NCBI RefSeq assembly: GCF_002272015.1 | Contig: NZ_NPBY01000006.1 | Location: 34,535-98,534 of the forward strand | Direction of reading: 5' to 3' | Source of the DNA: Paenibacillus campinasensis | GTDB taxonomy: Bacteria; Bacillota; Bacilli; Paenibacillales; Paenibacillaceae | Length of the DNA stretch: 64,000 nt | In this document: piece after piece, positions 9,521 through 16,605 of the stretch | How positions within the stretch are numbered: position 1 is the stretch's first letter | How the letters are laid out: every line of letters begins with the position of its first letter | The notes under the pieces: model-generated | What the model was told of the DNA's origin: nothing | Databases searched by the model: none | Seen by the model: only the letters and a program-made list of their open reading frames with translations | Made by a program: the position numbers and the translations under genes

Positions 9521-9557
9521 GAAGAAGCCTCAAGGTGCATGCCTGGGGGCTTCTTTC
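9521..9557 (+). terminator. terminator after the diguanylate cyclase gene
   Basis: The stem GAAGAAGCC / GGCTTCTTTC lies just past the stop codon, with the right arm running into T-rich sequence. Confidence 0.7.
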
Positions 9558-9679
9558 TTGTGGTTCTAAACATCCGCACCGATGACAGACAGGCTGCCCA
9601 GCTTGCTGGTGATGAAGGGTATAAACAGGCACAGGTCGGACAGTCTAAAATCAAGAACGAATGGAAAGAGGCGGGATGC

Positions 9680-10528
9680 ATGTTCAACAAGCTCAAATGG
9701 CGACATATGCGGCTGTTTATAGGATGTCTGCTCGTGCTGGCAGCGGGAGGAGCCTCGGGATGCGCATGGGACAATCCGCTGCCGCCGGAGGAGGCGCTGA
9801 ACCGGGCGATTGCCGGTCTGTCGGGGGTGGATAATCTGGCCTTCAAAGGCAACGCAGCGATTCGCAGCGGCGAGGAGGGCATTTTTGAGCAAAATCTGGC
9901 CTTTGAGGGCGAGCTGAAACAGCATAACCAGTTAATCCTTTCCTCTAAGACGGAAAAAAATCAGAAGCTGGCACACCATGATATGCCGGCAGCGCGCCCT
10001 TGGATGGCGAGCGGGCATAAGGTGACGCTCAAGCGGAAGCAGGGGCAATGGAGCATGCTGTCGCCCGGCCATACAGAGGACATGTGGATGTCGCGGCTGA
10101 ATCCGCTTGAACAGCTTGAATATGTAGGCAGGGCGGAGAAACGGGTTGCCGATGAGTCTGGAGCGGCCCGGGGCACGCGCGTGCTTCGGGTGGAGCTTAC
10201 TGCCGAAGCGGCCTCACGGATGACGCGGGAAGCTTTGAATGAGCAGATGGAGGCCATCGGAAGAAGAATTGAGCAGAAGGGTGACCCGCTCTACAGCGAC
10301 AATCCGTCTGTCCGGAAGCAGCTGAAGGCGTTGTGGCAAAAGGAAAATGACGAGCTTGCCAAACTGCTGCAGCAGGCGGAGGTGAACGCGGTGTATCATG
10401 TGACGATAAACAAGCGTTCCCAGCTGCCGACGAGGCTGACGATGGAACGGCAGTTATCCTTGCCGGACGGCGCAGGCGGGAGGCGGACCGAAACGCTTGT
10501 GTCGGATATTACGTTTGCCGAACCGTAA
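9680..10528 (+). CDS. uncharacterised lipoprotein
   Basis: Not assigned to a known family. The open frame extends upstream to 9452, but the ATG at 9680 is chosen because it starts a proper lipoprotein signal: a positively charged N-terminus, a hydrophobic stretch at residues 11-24 and the lipobox-like A-S-G-C with Cys28, after which the mature protein begins. AGAGGCGG lies upstream. The remaining 250 residues are hydrophilic, rich in Glu, Lys and Gln, with a beta-rich middle resembling LolA-like or DUF-type lipoproteins by feel only. It stands alone between a terminator and the aminopeptidase promoter. Predicted to be anchored to the outer face of the membrane. Confidence 0.75.
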   Translation: MFNKLKWRHMRLFIGCLLVLAAGGASGCAWDNPLPPEEALNRAIAGLSGVDNLAFKGNAAIRSGEEGIFEQNLAFEGELKQHNQLILSSKTEKNQKLAHHDMPAARPWMASGHKVTLKRKQGQWSMLSPGHTEDMWMSRLNPLEQLEYVGRAEKRVADESGAARGTRVLRVELTAEAASRMTREALNEQMEAIGRRIEQKGDPLYSDNPSVRKQLKALWQKENDELAKLLQQAEVNAVYHVTINKRSQLPTRLTMERQLSLPDGAGGRRTETLVSDITFAEP

Positions 10529-10559
10529 GGGCTGAAGCGTTTATTTTTGCAGCTGGGCG

Positions 10560-10589
10560 CTGACGCCGGAGTCTCTCCCGTGCTACAAT
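10560..10589 (+). promoter_or_regulatory. promoter of the aminopeptidase gene
   Basis: CTGACG (10560-10565), an 18-base spacer and TACAAT (10584-10589) preceded by TG, forming an extended -10. Confidence 0.55.
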
Positions 10590-10657
10590 AGGCTATGAAT
10601 TTACCGCTGTTCAATTTGTTGGCAACATAGTGACAGCATCAGAGGAGGACTAGACAG

Positions 10658-11773
10658 ATGCGTGACCCAAGAATACAGAAGCTGGCTGAAAATCTCGTGA
10701 ACTACTCGATTGATATGCAGCCTGGCGAGAATGTGCTCATCGAGATGATCGGTTCCGAGCGCGATCTCCTCAACGCCATCGTCGAGGAGGTTTCCAATAA
10801 GGGAGGACGGCCGTTCGTTCAACTGACGGATCGGACGGTTCAGCGGGCTATGTTGAAAAATGCAACCCGTGAGCAGCTAGCGCTTTGGGCAGAGCTGGAT
10901 TTGAACCGGATGAAGCAGATGGATTGTTACATCGGCATCCGCGCAGGCGAGAATGTGAATGATCTGGCGGATGTGCCGGAAGAGAAGATGAAGATGTACA
11001 ATTCCATTTATTCACATCCTGTACATAGCGAGCAGCGTGTCAAGCATACGAAATGGGTTGTTCTGCGCTATCCGAACGCGAGTATGGCCCAGCTTGCCAA
11101 TACAAGCACGGAGGCGTTCGAGGACTTCTATTTCGATGTGTGCAATCTTGACTATTCCAAAATGGACCGTGCGCAGGATCCGCTGGCCGAGCTTATGAGA
11201 AACACGGATAAGGTGCGGATCGTTGGCCCGGGGACAGATCTCAGCTTCTCGATCAAAGGCATCGGGGCCGAGAAATGCTCCGGCCAGAAAAACATCCCGG
11301 ACGGAGAGGTATACACCGCGCCGGTGCGCGATTCCGTCAATGGTATGATCACGTACAATACGCCAACCTTATATAACGGCGTAACGTTCGAGAACATCAA
11401 ATTTGTGTTTGAGAACGGTAAAATTGTCGAAGCGACAGGCAGCGACACGAAGCGCTTGAACGAAATTTTAGATTCCGATGAAGGCGCGCGTTATATCGGA
11501 GAATTTGCGATCGGCTTCAACCCGTACATTCTCACGCCGATGAAGGACATTTTGTTTGACGAGAAAATCGCCGGCAGCCTGCACTTTACGCCTGGCCAGG
11601 CTTACGAAGTGACAGACAACGGCAACCGCTCATCCATCCACTGGGATCTCGTGCTGATTCAGCGCCAGGAATACGGCGGCGGCGAAATTTATTTTGACGA
11701 TGTTCTGATCCGGAAAGACGGTCTCTTTGTTTTGCCGGAACTGGAAGCATTGAACCCGGAAAATCTTAAATAG
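10658..11773 (+). CDS. ampS: M29 family aminopeptidase
   Basis: Metal-dependent exopeptidase of the thermophilic aminopeptidase family (AmpS/PepS/aminopeptidase T), removing N-terminal residues from peptides in the cytoplasm. At 371 residues it is a little shorter than the usual 405-415. The family's metal-ligand stretches are visible: the Glu in NIPDGEVYTAP, the Glu in IGEFAIG, and the terminal His and Asp in SSIHWDLVL. RAGENVNDL in the N-terminal half is also typical. AGAGGAGG lies 10 bases before the ATG. It has its own promoter and no operon partner. The symbol follows the B. subtilis homologue and is by resemblance. Confidence 0.9.
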   Translation: MRDPRIQKLAENLVNYSIDMQPGENVLIEMIGSERDLLNAIVEEVSNKGGRPFVQLTDRTVQRAMLKNATREQLALWAELDLNRMKQMDCYIGIRAGENVNDLADVPEEKMKMYNSIYSHPVHSEQRVKHTKWVVLRYPNASMAQLANTSTEAFEDFYFDVCNLDYSKMDRAQDPLAELMRNTDKVRIVGPGTDLSFSIKGIGAEKCSGQKNIPDGEVYTAPVRDSVNGMITYNTPTLYNGVTFENIKFVFENGKIVEATGSDTKRLNEILDSDEGARYIGEFAIGFNPYILTPMKDILFDEKIAGSLHFTPGQAYEVTDNGNRSSIHWDLVLIQRQEYGGGEIYFDDVLIRKDGLFVLPELEALNPENLK

Positions 11774-11786
11774 ATTGGAAAATATG

Positions 11787-11816
11787 TTGCAAAAGAAAAC
11801 GGATTCAATGTATCAT
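11787..11816 (+). promoter_or_regulatory. promoter of the HPr-like gene
   Basis: TTGCAA (11787-11792), an 18-base spacer and TATCAT (11811-11816), starting about 50 bases before the coding sequence. Confidence 0.6.
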
Positions 11817-11867
11817 GAAGGAGCAATGATGAGCAATCAGAGATCCTAAAGTTACGGAGGGATTCGT

Positions 11868-12113
11868 ATGTCCAATAAGAACAATGAGGCCGTTGTCGAA
11901 ATTTCGCAAACTGCCAGTCAATTTTCATCCTCCATTGTTCTGCAGGCCGAGAACAAGTACATCGATGTAAAGAGCATCCTAGGCTTGTTCACGACACTGG
12001 TAAGCAACCAAAGCTATGAGCTTCATGTCCATGGGCCTGATGCAGAAGAAGCGAAGAAGGCGCTGCTGGAAGTGTTTGATAAGCACGGCCTGAACGTCAA
12101 AGTAATTGAATAG
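11868..12113 (+). CDS. HPr-fold (Crh-like) protein lacking the active-site histidine
   Basis: An 81-residue protein whose second half clearly follows the HPr/Crh pattern: VKSILGL places Ser36 at the HPr regulatory Ser46 position, followed by the ELHVHGPDAEEA strand-helix part. The phospho-histidine loop is lost. Where HPr has HARPA and Crh QARPA, this protein has SQFSS (residues 17-21) with no His, Arg or Pro. The beta hairpin before the Ser46 helix is also shortened. It therefore cannot take phosphate from Enzyme I, but could in principle be phosphorylated at Ser36 by HPrK or bind CcpA; both are inference. CGGAGGG precedes the ATG. It is monocistronic, with promoter and terminator. Confidence 0.85.
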   Translation: MSNKNNEAVVEISQTASQFSSSIVLQAENKYIDVKSILGLFTTLVSNQSYELHVHGPDAEEAKKALLEVFDKHGLNVKVIE

Positions 12114-12124
12114 ACATTGGAGAG

Positions 12125-12163
12125 GCGCCCTTCATCCTTTTGTGGGATGAGGGGTGCTTTTTT
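12125..12163 (+). terminator. terminator after the HPr-like gene
   Basis: GCGCCCTTCATCC pairs with GGGATGAGGGGTGC and is followed by TTTTTTT. Confidence 0.9.
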
Positions 12164-12207
12164 ACGCGGATGAAGCATACGATTTTGAGGATAGTAGATA
12201 TTGTAAT

Positions 12208-12236
12208 TTTACAGCGGCGATGAAGACGTCTATAAT
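12208..12236 (+). promoter_or_regulatory. distal promoter (P1) of ylaN
   Basis: TTTACA (12208-12213), a 17-base spacer and a perfect TATAAT (12231-12236). It would give a leader of about 150 nt. Confidence 0.65.
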
Positions 12237-12309
12237 GCAAGAAACTGCTGTTAACAGGATAAGGTGTTCCGGAGCACGCACACCGATAGACGTTTTTATG
12301 ATCTAGTCC

Positions 12310-12338
12310 TTGTATTGATTTGTGATTTCGACTAATAT
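12310..12338 (+). promoter_or_regulatory. proximal promoter (P2) of ylaN
   Basis: TTGTAT (12310-12315), a 17-base spacer and TAATAT (12333-12338). The predicted start site falls inside the adjacent Fur-box-like palindrome. Confidence 0.45.
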
Positions 12339-12341
12339 TAA

Positions 12342-12356
12342 TGATAGTAGTTATCA
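12342..12356 (+). promoter_or_regulatory. Fur-box-like operator upstream of ylaN
   Basis: TGATAGTAGTTATCA matches the 7-1-7 Fur consensus TGATAATnATTATCA at 12 of 14 defined positions. It covers the predicted start point of P2 and lies 40 bases before the ylaN start codon. Iron-dependent repression by Fur is inferred; PerR- or Zur-type boxes look similar and cannot be excluded. Confidence 0.55.
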
Positions 12357-12395
12357 CTTGTTACTTGTTGTGATATTGACATAGGGGGGAAGATC

Positions 12396-12686
12396 ATGAC
12401 TTCATCTGATTTGCAGGAACAGCTGAATCTTAAAGCGATCAGTCTTCTACATGAAGATGCAGATAAAATTCTAAAGCTCATTGAAGTACAGATGGAGAAT
12501 CTGGCAACCCGTTACTGCCCTCTCTATGAGGAAGTGCTGGATACTCAAATGTACGGTTTTTCCAAGGAAGTTGACTTTGCCGTTCGTGCGGGCCTTCTGC
12601 CGGAGAGTACGGGAAAACAGCTGATCAGCAAGTTGGAACGCAATCTGGCGCTCCTGTACGAAGCCATGAATCAACAAGCCGAATAG
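12396..12686 (+). CDS. ylaN: YlaN family (DUF1507/UPF0358) protein
   Basis: A 96-residue, mostly helical cytoplasmic protein of the YlaN family. The recognisable core includes [38 protein letters not shown] and [12 protein letters not shown]. YlaN is important for growth in B. subtilis and Staphylococcus under iron limitation and has been reported to bind Fur and relieve Fur repression. The start has GGGGGGA six bases upstream. Two candidate promoters and a Fur-box-like site precede it, so the gene may itself be iron-regulated. In B. subtilis ylaN is beside ftsW; here the two are 16 kb apart. Confidence 0.93.
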   Translation: MTSSDLQEQLNLKAISLLHEDADKILKLIEVQMENLATRYCPLYEEVLDTQMYGFSKEVDFAVRAGLLPESTGKQLISKLERNLALLYEAMNQQAE

Positions 12687-12720
12687 CCTGTCCTCGTACA
12701 GGCGGCATACATAGAAATAA

Positions 12721-12754
12721 GGCTATCCCCGATCTGCCGGGGATGGCCTTTTTA
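12721..12754 (+). terminator. ylaN terminator
   Basis: GGCTATCCCCG / CGGGGATGGCC hairpin with a short loop, followed by TTTTTA. Confidence 0.88.
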
Positions 12755-12783
12755 TGTTCAGCTTGGATTCACAGCTTAAATTA

Positions 12784-12812
12784 TTGATATAAACTAAAAA
12801 CTGTTGTATTTA
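12784..12812 (+). promoter_or_regulatory. promoter of the carbohydrate cassette
   Basis: TTGATA (12784-12789), a 17-base spacer and TATTTA (12807-12812). The -10 overlaps the cre-like site. Confidence 0.55.
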
Positions 12813-12823
12813 AAGCGCTTCCA
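12810..12823 (+). promoter_or_regulatory. cre-like site (CcpA operator)
   Basis: TTAAAGCGCTTCCA differs from the cre consensus TGWAARCGYTWNCW only at the second base. Its position over the -10 would let CcpA repress the cassette when a preferred sugar is present. Inferred from sequence match and position. Confidence 0.55.
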
Positions 12824-12881
12824 ATCATCCATACAATGAACACATGAAACAACATCATTCAGCATGAAGGAGGGAATGTCC

Positions 12882-14615
12882 ATGAATCGGGTTTCATGGA
12901 AGGGAAAATCGCTAATGACGGTGCTGGCACTTTTATTGGTGATTACAGGCTGCAGCGGAGAGGTGCAGAAGGAGGGCAGCACTGCGGAAGAGGGGGGCAT
13001 CGATCGGGAGAGCCCGGTGCTCACAAACCCCAAAGATTTCAAATTTGATCCGCCGGTCACTGTTTCGACCGGAATACGCTGGTCTGCACAGGGGGAGAAC
13101 GAATTCAAGGAAGGGGAAACGATCCAGGATAATTTCCACACCAGATGGATGAGCGACTCCATGGGCATTAACCTTACCTTTGACTTTGTCGTTCCCAACC
13201 TGGAGGATTACCAGACGAAGCTGAGACTGATGATGGCGGGAAACCAGAAGCTGCCGGATGTGTTCACAACGAAAGTAGAGATGGCCAATGACCTTATCTC
13301 GGCCGGAAAGGTGCAGCCTCTTAATGATTACATCGATCAGTATTTGTCCGATAATCTGAAAGCGATTTATGAGAAATATCCGGAGGTGCTATACCCTGTC
13401 ACTAGAGACGGGCAAATCTACGGCCTTCCGAATATGTTTGCGATGGATGAAGGCACCGTGATGTGGGTCCGAGAGGATTGGCTTAACGCGCTGGGCCTCG
13501 AGGCGCCAACCACGATTGATGAGATGACGGAGGTGCTGAGAGCTTTCACTGAGGATGATCCGGATGGCAACGGCAAGGATGATACGCTCGGACTCGCGGT
13601 TTCGCTGAAGGAAGGACCCTATAACTGGATGTCCTCGGCGGACGGTTTGGTCGGAGCTTTCGGCAACCATATGCCTTCCAAATATATATGGGAATATTGG
13701 AATCCGGACGAGAGCGGACAGTTGGTATACAACGGTATCCAGCCTGGAATCAAGGACTTCCTAGCGCAGATGAGAGACTGGATGTCCAACGGCTATGTCG
13801 ATCCTGAAGCAGGCATCAAGGACGCTGCCAAGGCAGGGGAGATCGCTGCGAGCGGTGAGGCGGGCATTATTTTCGGACCTCCCTGGATGGATGGGTACCC
13901 GCTTGGAGGTGTAGAAGGGTTTAAGGCGTATCCGCTTCCAGCTGGACCTGGCGGGCAGCAGGCGCGCGCCGAAAAATCGATGGTCAGGGATTATCTTGTG
14001 TTCAACAAGGACTTCAATAATGTTGACGCCATGATGGGCTATATTAACAAGATCTATGCCGCAAGTTTCGGTGAAGAAGATCCATACTTCGATGAGGCGC
14101 TGCGAAACGGATGGATGGAAGGCTATGATTATGTGCTGCATGAAGGGAACGTGTACCGGGGCAATTTTGATGAGCATGGGATACCAAGTGATAAATGGCC
14201 GAACCCAGCCGACGCCAACGTCACCTATGACTTGACATTACCGTTCATGAACGGCATCATCCCATTCCAAAGCGACAGCGCATTCCAGAAATTCCTTTCC
14301 GACCCGGATGCAGACCCGGACAACATGGCGGAGATCAGTGTATCGAAGGCAAAGCCGCGCATGCTGGAGGCTGGGATTGTGCGAGTGTCCCAGAACGATA
14401 ATGTGATTGTGAACTATTTCAACGGTCCGCCTACCAAAACGATGGTCTCCAAAGGCGAGCTGCTGATCAAGCTGATGACGGAGAGCTATTTGAAGATCAT
14501 TTATGGCGACGAGCCTGTAGATTATTTTGATACCTTCGTCGAGGAATGGAAGAAGAACGGAGGGGATCAGATGACAGAGGAAGTTAATGAATGGTACGAA
14601 AATGTCAAGCAGTAA
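12882..14615 (+). CDS. extracellular carbohydrate-binding lipoprotein of an ABC importer
   Basis: Substrate-binding component of a CUT1-type sugar importer, anchored to the outer membrane face. The ATG at 12882 is preferred over the one at 12864, because AAGGAGGG lies between them at ideal distance and the protein then begins with a compact lipoprotein signal ending in ITGC (Cys24). The mature part of about 550 residues has the LipO/YtcQ-type pattern: KLPDVF near residue 125, TIDEMTEVLRAF and the Asp-rich DPDGNGKDDTLGL motif common in Paenibacillus oligosaccharide-binding proteins. It is followed by two permeases but no ATPase; such systems usually share a general MsmX-type ATPase encoded elsewhere. 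Confidence 0.92.
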   Translation: MNRVSWKGKSLMTVLALLLVITGCSGEVQKEGSTAEEGGIDRESPVLTNPKDFKFDPPVTVSTGIRWSAQGENEFKEGETIQDNFHTRWMSDSMGINLTFDFVVPNLEDYQTKLRLMMAGNQKLPDVFTTKVEMANDLISAGKVQPLNDYIDQYLSDNLKAIYEKYPEVLYPVTRDGQIYGLPNMFAMDEGTVMWVREDWLNALGLEAPTTIDEMTEVLRAFTEDDPDGNGKDDTLGLAVSLKEGPYNWMSSADGLVGAFGNHMPSKYIWEYWNPDESGQLVYNGIQPGIKDFLAQMRDWMSNGYVDPEAGIKDAAKAGEIAASGEAGIIFGPPWMDGYPLGGVEGFKAYPLPAGPGGQQARAEKSMVRDYLVFNKDFNNVDAMMGYINKIYAASFGEEDPYFDEALRNGWMEGYDYVLHEGNVYRGNFDEHGIPSDKWPNPADANVTYDLTLPFMNGIIPFQSDSAFQKFLSDPDADPDNMAEISVSKAKPRMLEAGIVRVSQNDNVIVNYFNGPPTKTMVSKGELLIKLMTESYLKIIYGDEPVDYFDTFVEEWKKNGGDQMTEEVNEWYENVKQ

Positions 14616-14650
14616 CCACCACAGAATCATGAAAGGAAGGAGGGGAGTGT

Positions 14651-15604
14651 ATGACCGAACCGGTATTCAATACCGATAAGAAGGCGCTGCGTCTCCCTAC
14701 GAGAGGCTGGCGGGCGTATTTACAAAAGACATGGCCCCTTCATGTCCTTCTGCTTCCAGCCGTCCTCCTTGCTCTTGTCTATAATTACATTCCGATTATG
14801 GGCATTGTGATCGCTTTTCAGGATTACAAACCGTGGCTCGGCTTTGGAGGCTCCCCGTGGGTGGGGCTCGATCATTTTCGGTATTTGTTCGAATACCCCG
14901 ACAGCATGCAGATTATCCGCAATACCCTGATCATTGCATTTGCGAAAATAATGACCAATATGTTTGTGCCGGTTATCTTCGCCCTATTGCTGAATGAGAT
15001 ACGCATCAAGTGGTTTAAACGAACGGCGCAAACGCTGGTTTACCTGCCGCACTTTTTGTCCTGGGTCATTTTGGGCGGGATATTTGTTGATATTCTATCT
15101 ATCCGCGGCGGGATTGTGAACCGTTTCCTCGGCACGCTGGGAATCGATCCGATTGCATTTCTCTCGAACGGGGACTGGTTCAGATTTACAGTCATTGTGA
15201 CCGATGCGTGGAAAGACTTTGGTTTCTCGGCGATCATCTTCCTTGCGGCGATTGCAGGCACGAACCCATCTCTGTACGAAGCTGCTGAAATCGATGGCGC
15301 AAACCGCTGGCAGCAGGTCCTTCACGTTACTCTGCCCGCCATAGCCCCGATCTTCATCGTTGTGGCGACGCTGTCGCTGGGCAGGGTGCTGGACGCTGGA
15401 TTCGATCAGATCTTTAATCTGTATAATCCGCTTGTCTACAGCAAAGGAGATATCATTGACACATTTGTATACCGGGTCGGCCTCCTGGGCAGTCAATACA
15501 GCTTCGCAACGGCCATTGGTTTCTTTAAATCGTTAATCGGCTTCATCATGATCGTGATCAGCTATCGGCTGGCATACAAATGGGCCGGGTACCGGATATT
15601 CTAG
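14651..15604 (+). CDS. sugar ABC transporter permease (LplB-like)
   Basis: Integral membrane component of the importer, 317 residues with about six transmembrane helices starting near residue 35. The EAA loop that contacts the ATPase is visible as YEAAEIDGANRWQQVLHVTLP. The N-terminal FQDYKPWLGF(GGS)PWVGLDHF stretch is typical of LplB/YteP-type permeases. Preceded by GGAAGGAGGGG. It lies 35 bases after the binding protein and 54 before the second permease, clearly one transcription unit. Confidence 0.95.
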   Translation: MTEPVFNTDKKALRLPTRGWRAYLQKTWPLHVLLLPAVLLALVYNYIPIMGIVIAFQDYKPWLGFGGSPWVGLDHFRYLFEYPDSMQIIRNTLIIAFAKIMTNMFVPVIFALLLNEIRIKWFKRTAQTLVYLPHFLSWVILGGIFVDILSIRGGIVNRFLGTLGIDPIAFLSNGDWFRFTVIVTDAWKDFGFSAIIFLAAIAGTNPSLYEAAEIDGANRWQQVLHVTLPAIAPIFIVVATLSLGRVLDAGFDQIFNLYNPLVYSKGDIIDTFVYRVGLLGSQYSFATAIGFFKSLIGFIMIVISYRLAYKWAGYRIF

Positions 15605-15658
15605 GGTTGTAGAGAGGCCGCTTGCAAGAAGCTTTTTCTTAAGGATAGGAGGTGTGGA

Positions 15659-16537
15659 ATGCGATTTTACTCTAAGACTTATAAGACGTTCCAGTTTTTC
15701 AATTATACATGTATCGCTCTGCTCAGTCTTGCCTGTATTTTACCGTTAATTCATATTCTCGCGGTGTCGTTCAGCTCCCGGGATGCGGCTACGGCCAATA
15801 TCGTCAATTTTATTCCCATTGACTTCACTACAGCCGCATACAAGGAAACCCTCGGCAACAATAACTTCATTCGGGCGCTGTTGATCGGGGTGCAGCGGAC
15901 GGTGCTAGGTACAGTGCTATCCCTGATCGTGACGATGATGGCCGCTTATTCGCTGTCAAAGGAGCAGCATCGGTTCCGCGGCAGAAACATCTACTCCTGG
16001 TACTTTATCATCATCATGCTATTTCATGGCGGGCTGATCCCCACCTATCTGGTGGTGAGCGGCACTGGTCTGATGGACTCGATCTGGGCCTTGGTGATTC
16101 CTTCGGCTGTCAATGTATGGAATATGATTCTGATGCTCAATTTCTTCAGGAATTTGCCGCAGGAGCTGGAGGAGGCTCCACTGATGGACGGTGCGGGACA
16201 TTTCCGGACGCTGTTCTCCATCTTCATACCGGTTTCGATGCCCTCTGTGGCCACCATTATGCTCTTTACGATGGTCGTGCACTGGAATTCCTGGTTTGAC
16301 GGCATTCTGTATATGACCAAGGTTGAGGATTATCCGTTGGCTTCATTTCTTCATACGATTGTGGTCAAGGAGAACTTCTCGGAGGTTGGTGTCGATTTGG
16401 CAGCACTTCATCAGATTTCGAACAGAACTGTCAAATCATCTCAAATCTTTATCGGAGCACTGCCTATCTTGCTGGTGTACCCGTTCTTGCAAAAATATTT
16501 TGTTAAAGGAATTGTGCTGGGCTCGGTAAAAGGTTAA
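15659..16537 (+). CDS. sugar ABC transporter permease (LplC/YtcP-like)
   Basis: Second permease, 292 residues and six predicted helices, pairing with the preceding one. Family marks include the N-terminal CILPLIHILAVSFS(S) helix, the FHGGLIPTYLVV loop and an EAA loop (LEEAPLMDGAGHFRTLFSIFIP). The C-terminus ends KYFVKGIVLGSVKG, the usual end of this subfamily. AGGATAGGAGG precedes the ATG. No ATP-binding subunit gene is found in the cassette. Confidence 0.95.
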   Translation: MRFYSKTYKTFQFFNYTCIALLSLACILPLIHILAVSFSSRDAATANIVNFIPIDFTTAAYKETLGNNNFIRALLIGVQRTVLGTVLSLIVTMMAAYSLSKEQHRFRGRNIYSWYFIIIMLFHGGLIPTYLVVSGTGLMDSIWALVIPSAVNVWNMILMLNFFRNLPQELEEAPLMDGAGHFRTLFSIFIPVSMPSVATIMLFTMVVHWNSWFDGILYMTKVEDYPLASFLHTIVVKENFSEVGVDLAALHQISNRTVKSSQIFIGALPILLVYPFLQKYFVKGIVLGSVKG

Positions 16538-16605
16538 AACAGACCGTTCTTCATTGATTTCATGTAAACTGACATTGAGACATCCTTTGAAGAGCGGAGG
16601 CGAAT

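Noticed and set aside
12097..12357. 86-residue minus-strand frame between the HPr-like gene and ylaN
   Set aside because: Overlaps a terminator and two promoters, has no RBS, and shows no protein-like composition.
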